DNA from: Chloroflexota bacterium
Lineage (GTDB): Bacteria > Chloroflexota > Dehalococcoidia > Bin125
NCBI GenBank assembly: GCA_028875225.1
Contig: JAPPFB010000012.1
Coordinates: forward strand, 356,985 to 420,984
DNA: 64,000 nucleotides
Direction of reading: 5' to 3'
Shown: piece after piece, positions 8,765-16,527 of the stretch
Position numbering within the stretch: the first letter of the stretch is position 1
How the letters are laid out: each line of letters opens with the position of its first letter
Made by a program: the position numbers and the translations under genes
Notes under the pieces: generated by a model
Told to the model about the DNA's origin: nothing
The model's database searches: none
Seen by the model: the letters and a program-made list of their open reading frames with translations, nothing else

Positions 8765-8836
8765 CTAGCGAGGCAGGACCTCAGGCATCGCCATGCGGCC
8801 CAGCATCATCACGTCAACGGTCACACGCGTGGTCAT
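8765..8836 (-). other. Possible thrC leader peptide (23 codons)
   Basis: A 23-codon frame begins MTTRVTVDVMMLGRMAMP and ends in TAG 86 bp before the thrC ATG. It holds three Thr, four Val and five Met codons. There is no clear Shine-Dalgarno sequence, but TACGAT lies 7 bp before the ATG, as expected for a leaderless start from a TANNNT -10 box. A GC-rich segment with CCTCC and GGAGG complements lies between it and thrC. It may be an attenuation leader, or merely a chance frame. Confidence 0.3.
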
Positions 8837-8864
8837 CACCCGAATCGTACAACAGCCGGACTGA

Positions 8865-9500
8865 TCAATCCCAGACCCGCGACATATCGATTACAAGTCC
8901 GCTACAAACATCCTCGCCTGAGAGTTCCGTGGGGTCGTCCAGCTCCTCCACCTCGCCGTTCCCTAGATAGATCCAGACCTTCCGCTCAAAGGGGTCGATC
9001 AGCCATCCGAGCCGCACACCGCCTTCGATCCATTCCACCATCTTCTCCTGTTGCTGCCGAACCGATTGACCTGGCGATCGAACCTCGAAAATCAGATCTG
9101 GGACGATGTCGTACTTCTTGCGCCAGGGCCGAGGGTCAGGTGGCATATTCCCAGCCGACAGCCAAGCGCCGTCAGGATACTTACGGAATCCCTGAGGCAA
9201 GTCATACGCCGCAGCGCTCTCCAACGCAACTCCGGATCCACTTTCGAGAATCCACTGTATGAGCTGGAAGTTGATCATTGTCGTGATCAAAGAGCCTTCA
9301 GTCGAAACCATTCGCGCGCGCAGCTCCCTCGTTGGTAGGAGATCAATCCTGACGTGCCTGTTCGATTCGAAGAGGTCCTCCCACCACTCCTCGCTGATCT
9401 CAAAACCCTCCGGCAAGTCGATCCGGAGTTGGCCGTCGAACTCGTCAGGGATCGTCGGCGACCAGCCGTAGACGGCCGTCGCTTCGTTGACTTCGGTCAT
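8865..9500 (-). CDS. Uma2 family endonuclease-like protein
   Basis: This 211-residue protein belongs to the Uma2 (DUF820) group. The recognisable part is YDIVPDLIFEVRSPGQS, where Asp, Glu and Arg occupy the PD-(D/E)XK positions, so the usual Lys is replaced by Arg. A GVRLGWLIDPFERKVWIYL strand-helix unit follows, typical of the family. The N-terminal 90 residues are richer in charged residues than in the copy at 6568 and the two are not close relatives. It lies 17 bp after the start of the plus-to-left run from the molybdopterin oxidoreductase gene and may be cotranscribed with it. Confidence 0.75.
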   Translation of the reverse strand: MTEVNEATAVYGWSPTIPDEFDGQLRIDLPEGFEISEEWWEDLFESNRHVRIDLLPTRELRARMVSTEGSLITTMINFQLIQWILESGSGVALESAAAYDLPQGFRKYPDGAWLSAGNMPPDPRPWRKKYDIVPDLIFEVRSPGQSVRQQQEKMVEWIEGGVRLGWLIDPFERKVWIYLGNGEVEELDDPTELSGEDVCSGLVIDMSRVWD

Positions 9501-9517
9501 GACGACTCCAGCCGGAC

Positions 9518-10138
9518 TCAGCCGTAGCGCTCCTCAAGCCACGGATCGCCGTGCATGTGGTAACCGTACATTTCCCAGAATCCCGGCGCGTTGCGGTTCA
9601 TGAACTCCAGGCCACCCACCCACTTGGCCGACTTCCAGAAATAGAGCGAGGGAATCACCGCCCGCACGGGCCCACCATGCATCGCGTCCAGCGGCTTGCT
9701 GTCGTGCGCGATCGCCAGCATGGCGTGATCGTCCGCGCGGATATCGGCCATCGGCACGTTTGCCGTGTAGCCGCCATAGCAGTGGAACATTACGTGCGTG
9801 GCGGAGTCCTTCACGCCCAGCGCCTCGAACAGGTCGGTCAGCAGTACGCCGTCCCAGGTGTTGTCATAGCGCGACCAGTGCGTCACGCAATGAATGTCGT
9901 TCTTCTTCTCCGAGACGCCGATCTCGGTGAACTGCTCGTAGGAAAGAATCCGCTCCTGCTCGACTTCGCCCCAGACCTGCAGATTCCAGTCCTTGAGTTC
10001 GACCATCGGCGTGCCGCCGTAGGTCAGCACCGGCCACTCGCGGATCAGCCGCTGGCCCGGCGGCAACCGATCGTGTCCGGTCTCCTTGCGCCGACGCTGC
10101 AACTCCGAAAACGGCACTCCGGTCAGAATCTCGCTCAC
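9518..10138 (-). CDS. Molybdopterin-dependent oxidoreductase, sulfite oxidase-like domain
   Basis: This 206-residue protein consists of a single sulfite oxidase-type molybdopterin domain (Oxidored_molyb). The motif NDIHCVTHWS supplies Cys84, which would ligate molybdenum, and the block HCYGGYTANVPM and the motif HGGPVRAVIPSLY bind the cofactor in the family. No Tat or Sec signal is visible, so it is probably cytosolic, unlike MsrP (YedY). It begins with GTG. Family members oxidise sulfite or reduce oxidised substrates; the actual substrate here is unknown. The gene is divergent from lspA, with 87 bp between them. Confidence 0.8.
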   Translation of the reverse strand: MSEILTGVPFSELQRRRKETGHDRLPPGQRLIREWPVLTYGGTPMVELKDWNLQVWGEVEQERILSYEQFTEIGVSEKKNDIHCVTHWSRYDNTWDGVLLTDLFEALGVKDSATHVMFHCYGGYTANVPMADIRADDHAMLAIAHDSKPLDAMHGGPVRAVIPSLYFWKSAKWVGGLEFMNRNAPGFWEMYGYHMHGDPWLEERYG

Positions 10139-10225
10139 AGGCTTGCTCTCCCGATCACACCCTCGTGCGGCGCACGACCTCCCCAGATTATCCGAATCCC
10201 TCCGCTCCGCGTGTAATCTCGACGT

Positions 10226-10858
10226 ATGGCCAGTTCGAGTCCCGACTCGCCCGAATCCGCGCTGCCCTCTCCCCCCGCTGCGCAGGACGAAGCGCCGGAT
10301 GCAGACACTCTCTCTTCTCCCCCCGCTGCGCGGGGGGAGATGCCGAAGGCAGAGGGGGGCAGCCCGCCTCCGTCAACACCGCCCAAACCCCGCCGCTCCC
10401 ACCGCCGCTTCGTCCTGCTGGCTGTGCTCGTGGTGGTCTTCGACCAGATCACGAAGGTCATTCTTCGGGAGACGTTGGAACTCGGCGACCGCGAGTGGCT
10501 GGCCGAGTTCTTCGCCTTTTCGCACATCGCCAACGATGGCGGCGCCTTCGGCGTCTTCGGCGGCCAGAACACGGTGCTGGCCGTGTCAGCCGTCGTGGCG
10601 ATCGGCGTGGTCGCGATTTACTACTTCTTCCCGCCGATGAACCATTGGCTGGTTCGCAGCGGTCTCGCCCTGATCCTCGGTGGGGCGATCGGCAACCTGC
10701 TCGACCGGATCTACCAGGGACACGTCACCGACTTCATCGATTTCATCCACTTCCCCGCGTTCAATGTCGCCGACGCAGCGATCAACGTCGGCGTGGCGGC
10801 AATTGTCATCGCGCTGCTGTTCAGCGACTTGCTCAAACGCAACCCCCGATCGCCATGA
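10226..10858 (+). CDS. lspA: Lipoprotein signal peptidase (signal peptidase II)
   Basis: LspA cleaves the signal peptide of lipid-modified prolipoproteins in the membrane. The 210-residue protein has four hydrophobic segments and the aspartate dyad, Asp160 in GGAIGNLLDRI and Asp183 in FNVADAAIN, together with the FDQITK motif near residue 72. The first 60 residues are a Pro/Ala/Ser-rich cytosolic extension absent from standard LspA (about 160 residues). Most of it is encoded by a palindromic repeat (10266-10371). It overlaps rluD by ATGA, the classic lspA-rluD arrangement. Many lipoprotein substrates are encoded in this same window. Confidence 0.9.
   Translation: MASSSPDSPESALPSPPAAQDEAPDADTLSSPPAARGEMPKAEGGSPPPSTPPKPRRSHRRFVLLAVLVVVFDQITKVILRETLELGDREWLAEFFAFSHIANDGGAFGVFGGQNTVLAVSAVVAIGVVAIYYFFPPMNHWLVRSGLALILGGAIGNLLDRIYQGHVTDFIDFIHFPAFNVADAAINVGVAAIVIALLFSDLLKRNPRSP
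10266..10371. repeat. REP-like element inside the lspA reading frame (family D)
   Basis: Two copies of a CTCCCCCCGCTGCGC-type arm occur here. The second forms a tight hairpin, CTCCCCCCGC/GCGGGGGGAG, at 10316-10339, and GGCAGAGGGGGGC closes the right side. It encodes roughly residues 14-48 of LspA without breaking the frame. It resembles the intergenic C-rich hairpins elsewhere in the window but is a different sequence family. Confidence 0.55.
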
Positions 10859-11901
10859 CCGATCACGTGACGCCGGCGCTGGAATTGATGGCCGACCAGG
10901 ACGGCGAACGCCTCGACCAATTCCTCGCACGTCGGCTCGACGGCGCCTCTCGCACCCAGGCCAGACAGCTCATCGACGATGGGCTCGCGCGCGTCGACGG
11001 CTCCCTGGAGCGGCCCGCCTACAAGCTGCGTTTCGGCGAGTTGGTCGCCATCTATCCCCGGCAATCGAGTCCGCTCGAAGCGCCGCTGGAGGTCGAGCTG
11101 ACGGTCGTCTACGAGGACGAGCACCTCGCCGTGATCGACAAACCGGCCAACCTGACCGTCCATCCCGCGCCGGGTGAGACGCAACCCACTCTGATCGGCG
11201 CAATCCTGCATCGCTGGCCGGAAGTCGCCAGGATCAGCGAGGACGATCCCGAAGCCGACCCGCTTCGTCCGGGCCTCGTCCACCGACTCGACCGCGACAC
11301 GACGGGCCTATTGATGATCGCCAAGAGTGCCGCATCGCTTCAATCGCTCCGAGATCAGTTGCGCGAACGAACGATGGACAAGCGATACCTTGCCGTGGTT
11401 GTCGGTTCGCCAGACCCGCCCGCCGGACTGATCGACGCGCCAATTGGCCGCGACCCCGCCGATCCGCGGCGCATGGCGATCCTCGACCGGGCCCGTCCCT
11501 CGCAGACCGGCTACGAGACGGTCGAGCGGTTCTCCGACGCCGCCCTCCTGGAATGCAAGTTGATCACCGGACGCACGCACCAGATTCGCGTCCATCTGTC
11601 GGCCGTCGGACATCCAATCGCCGGCGACAACATGTACGGTCTGCCCACGCCGCTGATCGATCGTCAGGCCCTGCACGCCGCCCGGCTCACGATTCAACAT
11701 CCTGCGACCGATGACCCGCTGACCCTGGAGGCCGATCCCCCGGCAGATTTCCGCAGGCTGCTCAGCCATCTGCGCGAAGGCGAACTCCTGCTCGGCGATC
11801 AACCCATGCCTAACACGCCGCGATCTTCCGCAGACCCGCCCAAGCGACGCTCACGTTCCGGGAGTCGCAGTCGACGGCGGCGCACCCAGCGCATTCGCTA
11901 G
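10855..11901 (+). CDS. rluD: 23S rRNA pseudouridine synthase, RluD/RluA family
   Basis: This 348-residue enzyme isomerises uridine to pseudouridine in large-subunit rRNA. An N-terminal S4 RNA-binding domain (about 14-75, LDQFLARRLDGASRTQARQL) is followed by the catalytic domain. Asp146 lies in the HRLDRDTTG motif, and ITGRTHQIRVHL marks the family's third conserved block. The C-terminal 25 residues are Ser/Arg-rich and basic, perhaps aiding RNA binding. The start at 10855 is chosen because it overlaps the lspA stop (ATGA) and places the S4 domain at the N-terminus; the frame is open further upstream but lies inside lspA. Confidence 0.9.
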   Translation: MTDHVTPALELMADQDGERLDQFLARRLDGASRTQARQLIDDGLARVDGSLERPAYKLRFGELVAIYPRQSSPLEAPLEVELTVVYEDEHLAVIDKPANLTVHPAPGETQPTLIGAILHRWPEVARISEDDPEADPLRPGLVHRLDRDTTGLLMIAKSAASLQSLRDQLRERTMDKRYLAVVVGSPDPPAGLIDAPIGRDPADPRRMAILDRARPSQTGYETVERFSDAALLECKLITGRTHQIRVHLSAVGHPIAGDNMYGLPTPLIDRQALHAARLTIQHPATDDPLTLEADPPADFRRLLSHLREGELLLGDQPMPNTPRSSADPPKRRSRSGSRSRRRRTQRIR

Positions 11902-12306
11902 CGTCTGTTCGGCAACATTGGCGCCTGCCTGTCTGACGCCGCAGTCGAGTACAGTCAGAACATATGCGCATTGCAACCCCGGATGCCGCCAGGATGCCGC
12001 CAGGATGCCGCCAGGATGCCGCCAGGATGCCGCCAGGATGCCTCAGCCGACAACCTCATCCAGACCGCTCACCAGCCGCACGCGGCCGTCCAAACGCCGT
12101 CCGAATCCGAACACAATCGTCCAGGATCGAACAAATCCGAACAAATCCGAACATCCTGCTCAACAAAACGACGCCAAAACCATGCCAGAATTGTCCCAAA
12201 CTGCCCACACACAACGCGCGATCTCCAGCAATTCACTGGATTTCCGCGCGAATCTGTCCGCAACAGAACAATTCCTCGAATCACCACCCACGCTGGAGAC
12301 CCACCC
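11902..12306 (+). promoter_or_regulatory. Long leader of gltX with shared 16-mer and direct repeats
   Basis: This 405-bp stretch has no convincing gene. It holds GTCAGAACATATGCGC (11954-11969), which recurs exactly, in the matching orientation, upstream of the halogenase gene (22915-22900). TACAGT (11950-11955) could be a -10 box. Further down are an 11-bp tandem repeat (11981-12042) and 10-bp direct repeats of the type AAATCCGAAC (about 12106-12155). An out-of-frame reading frame begins at the ATG within the 16-mer (11964) and runs into gltX. I found no T-box core. The function is unknown, but placement suggests control of gltX. Confidence 0.45.
11981..12042. repeat. Tandem repeat, 11-bp unit ATGCCGCCAGG, five full copies
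   Basis: Units start at 11983, 11994, 12005, 12016 and 12027, with a partial sixth at 12038, and all full copies are identical. The unit length is close to one helical turn. It is not a CRISPR array because there are no spacers. It lies in the gltX leader. Confidence 0.95.
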
Positions 12307-13767
12307 ATGAATGTCCGCGTCCGTTACGGCCCCTCGCCCACCGGCGAACCGCACGTCGGCAACATCCGCACGGCCCTGTTCGACTGGCTGCTCGCGCGAC
12401 GCTTCGGCGGTCAGTTCATCGTCCGCATCGAGGACACCGACCAGTCCCGCGCCGTCGAGGGCGCGGAACAGCTGATCCTCGACGCGCTCACCTGGCTTGG
12501 ACTCGACTGGGACGAGGGACCCGACATCGGCGGACCCTACGCTCCCTATCGCCAGTCGGAGCGGCTGCCGATGTACGTCGACGCCGCCCGGCGATTGATC
12601 GACGAGGGCAAGGCCTATCGCTGCGTCTGCAGCCCTGAACGCCTCGACGCCGTACGCAAATCTCAGCAGAAAGCGAAGCAGCCGCCCGGCTACGACCGTC
12701 TCTGTCGCGACCTGAACTGCTCCGCCGACGATCCGCATGTCGTCCGGCTCGCCATGCCGCTGGACGGCGAAACGATCGTCAACGACTATCTGCGCGGCGA
12801 TGTCTCCTTCCAGAACGCTCTCCTTGACGATCACGTCCTGCTCAAGCGCGATGGCTTTCCGACCTATCACCTCGCTTCGGTCGTCGACGACCACCACATG
12901 CAGATCACCCATGTCATTCGCGGCGAGGAATGGCTCTCCTCCGCCCCGCGTCACGTCCAGACCTACGCTGCGCTCGGCTGGGACGAACCCGCCTGGGTCC
13001 ATATCCCGATCATCCGCGGACCGGACAAGGGCAAGCTCTCCAAGCGACACGGCGCGACATCAATCCGCCAGTACGCCGAGGAAGGCTTTCTGCCCGAGGC
13101 GCTGCTCAACTTCCTCGCCCTGCTCGGCTGGTCGAAGGACGAGAGCACCACGATCATGTCTTGTGAGGAGATCACGGAGGCGTTCGACCTCGACGGTCTC
13201 GGCCTCTCCTCGGCCATGTTCGACATCGAGCGCCTGCGCGAGATGAACGCCCGCTACATCCGCGATCTCGACCCCGCCGATTTCCTGCGCCGCGGACGGC
13301 CGCACCTGGAGGATCGAGTCGGCAGGCCCATTGCCGATGACGAACTCGATCGCCTGCTGACCATTGCGACGGCGATCCAGGAGCGGGTCAAGCTGATGCC
13401 TGAGTTCGCCGACTACACCGACTTCTTCTTTGCCGAGGGCCCGCTCGAGTACGCCAACGCCGACCTCATGGGACGGGCCTACAAGAACAAGCCGTGGGCA
13501 GCATTGGAGTCGGTCGAAGCCTCGCTCCGGGCTCTGCGCAGCGTCGACGAGGCCGGATGGACGACGCCGGCGCTCGAGTCCGCACTGCGAGACCTCGCCG
13601 AGGAGCGCGGCGAGAAGCCGGGCGCCGTCTTCACCCCGATCCGCGTCGCCGCCACCGGCAAGCGAATCGCCCCGCCGCTCTTTGAAACGCTGGAAACACT
13701 TGGCCAGGAGTTAACGGTCGAGCGGCTCAATGCGGCGGCCGAACGGCTCGCCAGACCCGACGACTAG
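12307..13767 (+). CDS. gltX: Glutamyl-tRNA synthetase
   Basis: GluRS charges tRNA-Glu and, in organisms without GlnRS, also tRNA-Gln. The 486-residue protein begins MNVRVRYGPSPTGEPHVGN, with the class I HIGH-type motif as PHVGN (15-19). The KMSKS-type motif is KLSKR at 243-247. The Cys-containing insertion KAYRCVCSPERLDAVRK is also typical, and a C-terminal anticodon-binding region completes the enzyme. The frame is open far upstream, but the ATG at 12307 matches the family start. Two tRNA genes, for Gln and Glu, follow within 120 bp in the same direction, so the enzyme and its likely substrates may be transcribed together. Confidence 0.95.
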   Translation: MNVRVRYGPSPTGEPHVGNIRTALFDWLLARRFGGQFIVRIEDTDQSRAVEGAEQLILDALTWLGLDWDEGPDIGGPYAPYRQSERLPMYVDAARRLIDEGKAYRCVCSPERLDAVRKSQQKAKQPPGYDRLCRDLNCSADDPHVVRLAMPLDGETIVNDYLRGDVSFQNALLDDHVLLKRDGFPTYHLASVVDDHHMQITHVIRGEEWLSSAPRHVQTYAALGWDEPAWVHIPIIRGPDKGKLSKRHGATSIRQYAEEGFLPEALLNFLALLGWSKDESTTIMSCEEITEAFDLDGLGLSSAMFDIERLREMNARYIRDLDPADFLRRGRPHLEDRVGRPIADDELDRLLTIATAIQERVKLMPEFADYTDFFFAEGPLEYANADLMGRAYKNKPWAALESVEASLRALRSVDEAGWTTPALESALRDLAEERGEKPGAVFTPIRVAATGKRIAPPLFETLETLGQELTVERLNAAAERLARPDD

Positions 13768-13788
13768 AGTGATACGCTGAGGCTCCGT

Positions 13789-13862
13789 TGGGGATTGGTC
13801 TAGTGGTAGGACGACTGACTCTGGATCAGTTAGCGGGGGTTCGAATCCTCCATCCCCAGCCA
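13789..13862 (+). tRNA. tRNA-Gln (anticodon CTG)
   Basis: The acceptor stem TGGGGAT pairs with ATCCCCA. The anticodon arm ACTGA-CTCTGGA-TCAGT gives anticodon CTG (reads CAG), and the T arm has the standard GGTTCGAATCC. The 3' CCA is encoded. It lies 21 bp after gltX. Confidence 0.95.
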
Positions 13863-13883
13863 ATCAAAGTCGTCAACCTGCGT

Positions 13884-13960
13884 GGGGCATTCGTCTAGCG
13901 GCCAAGGACACCGCCCTCTCAAGGCGGAGATCAGGGGTTCGAATCCCCTATGCCCTACCA
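13884..13960 (+). tRNA. tRNA-Glu (anticodon CTC)
   Basis: The acceptor GGGGCAT pairs with ATGCCCT, with a G-U first pair. The anticodon arm CCGCC-CTCTCAA-GGCGG gives anticodon CTC (reads GAG), and the T arm is AGGGGTTCGAATCCCCT. The 3' CCA is encoded. It lies 21 bp after tRNA-Gln and looks cotranscribed with it. Confidence 0.95.
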
Positions 13961-13984
13961 CCCAAGACAACATCAAGAACCGTT

Positions 13985-14007
13985 GCGGCGAACACGAGGT
14001 TCGCCGC
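13985..14007 (+). terminator. Hairpin after the gltX-tRNA unit
   Basis: GCGGCGAAC and GTTCGCCGC form a perfect 9-bp stem with a 5-base loop, 24 bp after tRNA-Glu. No T-run follows, so it could end transcription only weakly or act in processing. The remaining bases to 14119 show nothing else. Confidence 0.55.
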
Positions 14008-14119
14008 TTGAACCGGTCGTGGTCGCGCCCACGCTCGACCGGTGGATACCGCGACAGTCGAGGAGCGTCAGTATCCGTGACGCCCTGCGTGGCGTCGCGT
14101 CGACTGCCGCGAGCGGGTT

Positions 14120-15427
14120 CTACTCCGCGACGCTGAACGACTCGGCCGGCGGGTCGGGGAAGTCCTCGGGCCAGAGCAGGCGGGCCAGGTCTTCGGCACC
14201 GCGGATGTTCCAGAAGGAGAGCGTCGTGAAGTGCTTGCTCTCGACCACGTGCACGGCGCCGTCGCGGATGGCGGGCACTTCGGCCAGCGCCTCGTTGTCG
14301 AGCAGGCTCTGGCGGAACTCCTCGGCGCCGAACTCGAGCGGCTGGGGGATGATGATGACTGACGGCGCCATCGCGATCACGCCCTCGAGACTGGTGGTCT
14401 GATTGCCCTGAATGCCGGCGGCCTCGGCTGCATTGACGCCGCCCGCCGCGACGATCACGCCGCCTTCCGTTGAGTTGCCTCCCGCCACCCAGAGCGTGTC
14501 GGAATATTGAGTCAACGCCAGGACACTCGGCTGGGGTGACTTCGAGCTCGTGATCGCGATGAGCGCTTCATAGCGCGCCTGCACCTCGTCCGCGAACTCG
14601 AAGGCGCGCTCTTCTTCGCCGAAGATGTAGCCCATTAGCAGGATGCTGTCGATCCGCGCCTGGGGACTCTGGACCAGCTCGGTCTGGACCACGACGATGC
14701 CGACCCGTTCCAGCGCATCGATAGCCTCGACCGGGAAGTACGGGCTGGTCACGACGACATCCGGTGATTGCGCGACGATCACCTCAGGATCGCGGGAGAT
14801 CTCCGGCTTGTCCTGAACCATCGCAGCGATGTTCGAATAGGTCGCGTTCCTGCTCACGCCGCCGACCGCAACGAGGCGCTCGTTGGGCACCAACGCCAGC
14901 GTGACCTCGTCGTGTCCGATGGATGCGGTGATGATTCGCATCGGCTTGGCCGGGATGGTGACGATGCCGTTCAGACCCTCGACCTCGCGCGGCCAGCCGT
15001 TGTTGCTCGGATCGACGATGCCGCGCACGCCTTCGAGCGTCCTGCCGGTCGCCGGCGAGGATTGGGCCTGCTGCGCTGCCGCTTGCTGCTCGGCCGGTGC
15101 CTGTGCAGCGGTCTGTTGCTCCTGCGCGGCCTGTTCCGTCGTCTCAGCCTCGGCCTGCTGCCGCTCTGCGGCTTGCTGCGCCTGGGCGACTGCGGACTCC
15201 GCCGGTTGTTGCTCAGCTTGCGCTTGCGGCTGTTCGACCGCCTCAGGTTCCGGCTCGTCTTGCGCGTGATCCCGTGCCTGTTGTTGCTCGCTCTGTTCGG
15301 CCGCGCTCCGCGGCTCAGACTCCGCCTGCTGCGGGTCGTCCGCTGAGCAGGCAACCAGGAACAATCCGACGACCAGAATCGCCAGCCATCCGACCAAACG
15401 CCACGAACACGAGGATGATGCCAACAT
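14120..15427 (-). CDS. Cobalamin-type ABC transporter binding lipoprotein (BtuF-like)
   Basis: This 435-residue periplasmic-binding-protein type 2 family lipoprotein binds cobalamin or a related metal complex for import. The lipoprotein signal ends in LVAC, followed by a Glu/Gln/Ala-rich spacer of about 110 residues. The binding domain then starts near VEGLNGIVTIPAKPMRIITA, the usual first strand of BtuF/FepB-type proteins. AAGGAG lies 6 bp before the ATG at 15427, so this start is preferred over the upstream TTG. A cobalamin riboswitch precedes the gene and strongly supports cobalamin or corrinoid as cargo. No permease or ATPase partner lies nearby. Confidence 0.85.
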   Translation of the reverse strand: MLASSSCSWRLVGWLAILVVGLFLVACSADDPQQAESEPRSAAEQSEQQQARDHAQDEPEPEAVEQPQAQAEQQPAESAVAQAQQAAERQQAEAETTEQAAQEQQTAAQAPAEQQAAAQQAQSSPATGRTLEGVRGIVDPSNNGWPREVEGLNGIVTIPAKPMRIITASIGHDEVTLALVPNERLVAVGGVSRNATYSNIAAMVQDKPEISRDPEVIVAQSPDVVVTSPYFPVEAIDALERVGIVVVQTELVQSPQARIDSILLMGYIFGEEERAFEFADEVQARYEALIAITSSKSPQPSVLALTQYSDTLWVAGGNSTEGGVIVAAGGVNAAEAAGIQGNQTTSLEGVIAMAPSVIIIPQPLEFGAEEFRQSLLDNEALAEVPAIRDGAVHVVESKHFTTLSFWNIRGAEDLARLLWPEDFPDPPAESFSVAE

Positions 15428-15527
15428 ACCCAACTCCTTCGGCTCCGCCGGAGGGCTGGGGTTCGACCTGACCGGAGCATGCGCCCGGAGATCGAGGGAC
15501 CTCTCTGAAGCGGAGAGTTGTCACCTC

Positions 15528-15726
15528 TCGTCCAGGCAGGTCTCCTGGCTTGCGGGTGGAGGTCCTGGCCGAGCCCTTCCCATCGACGCCTGGGCGGTCG
15601 CCCTGGCGCTCAACAGTGGGCGTCGGCTCTCCTTGCTGCTCACTCGAAGGAGCGAGCCCCGCTTACAGTGGCGCTACCGCGTCGGAATCTCACCGACTTC
15701 CCTATTCTCCCGGGACGGGCACCTGG
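15528..15726 (-). ncRNA. Cobalamin riboswitch
   Basis: Read on the minus strand, the leader contains GGTGAGATTCCGACGCGG and then GCCACTGTAAGCGGGG. It ends with the B12-box sequence GCAAGCCAGGAGACCTGC at about 15536-15553. These are the conserved core blocks of the class, in the right order and spacing. A weak hairpin (CTCTC/GAGAG) lies between it and the start codon and could mask the ribosome-binding site when the ligand is bound. It controls the BtuF-like lipoprotein gene. Ends are approximate. Confidence 0.9.
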
Positions 15727-15843
15727 ACGAAAACTGCTGCGACTGAGCCTATCACCGGCCCTCTTCGCGTCACAGTCAGGGCGGCGCCACGACAACGCGG
15801 TCGGCCGGCAGAACTGCTGGCCCCACCCGGTGATGTGCAGCGC

Positions 15844-16527
15844 CTACTCCGGTTCGCTCGCGGATTGTTCCGCCGTCGAACGCTGATCGGTCTGAGTTCG
15901 GGATTCTGCAGCGCCGAGTCGGCGGCGGACAATCGTGCTTCTGATCAGCACCAATCCCGCCATGATCGTCAGACCCGCAACCAGTTCGATCTCGTGGTTG
16001 GAGGAGACGAGGGGTTCGATGTCGAACGCCAGACCCAGGCCCAGCATGAGCAAGTATCCGGTGCAGATGCCCCAGGCGGATCGGAGCCGGTGCTGGCGCA
16101 ATAGAAGCACCGTACCGACGCCAACGACCGCCGCCAGCGCGGTCAGGACCGGAACCAGCGCCAGGCTCACGCCGATCAGCGGTGTCATGCCGTCGCCGCC
16201 CTTGAAGGACGAGAAGACCGACGCCCAGTGCCCGACGATGGCAGCGGCGGCGGCGAGCAGAGTCAGCGGCGCCTCGATCCCTAGCGCCCAGGCCACGGCC
16301 ACCGCTGCAGTCCCCTTGCCCACGTCGCCCGTGAACACGAGCAGTCCACTGCGCCGACCCACGTTCCAGAACACATTGGCCGTCCCGCCCAGCGTGGTGC
16401 CGGTGCGGTAGATGTCGACGCCTTCAAGGCGACGGCTGACCAACTGGGCAAAAGGAAGCGAACCCAGCAGATTGCCGACCACCGCGGAGGCGATCAGCAG
16501 CACAACGTCCAGTGGTCCGTCAAGCAT
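15844..16527 (-). CDS. plsY: PlsY-like glycerol-3-phosphate acyltransferase
   Basis: PlsY is a membrane enzyme that transfers an acyl group from acyl-phosphate to glycerol 3-phosphate. The 227-residue protein has about five hydrophobic segments. Its recognisable motifs are GSLPFAQLVSRRLEGVDIYR, a variant of the first signature, and FTGDVGKGTAAV and FKGGDGMTPLIGV, which match the phosphate-binding blocks. The canonical SGNIGATN motif reads TTLGGTAN here, and FKGGKG reads FKGGDG, so activity should not be taken for granted. The hydrophilic tail of about 30 residues is Ser/Gln/Glu-rich. It may be a divergent paralogue with a changed substrate. Confidence 0.72.
   Translation of the reverse strand: MLDGPLDVVLLIASAVVGNLLGSLPFAQLVSRRLEGVDIYRTGTTLGGTANVFWNVGRRSGLLVFTGDVGKGTAAVAVAWALGIEAPLTLLAAAAAIVGHWASVFSSFKGGDGMTPLIGVSLALVPVLTALAAVVGVGTVLLLRQHRLRSAWGICTGYLLMLGLGLAFDIEPLVSSNHEIELVAGLTIMAGLVLIRSTIVRRRLGAAESRTQTDQRSTAEQSASEPE

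Noticed and set aside
11981-12155. CRISPR array or replication-origin iterons
   Set aside because: The repeats are contiguous or nearly so, with no spacers, no cas genes, and no dnaA or rep gene nearby.
11902-12306. T-box riboswitch before gltX
   Set aside because: I looked for the AGGGTGG-type antiterminator core and a specifier loop with Glu codons and found neither.
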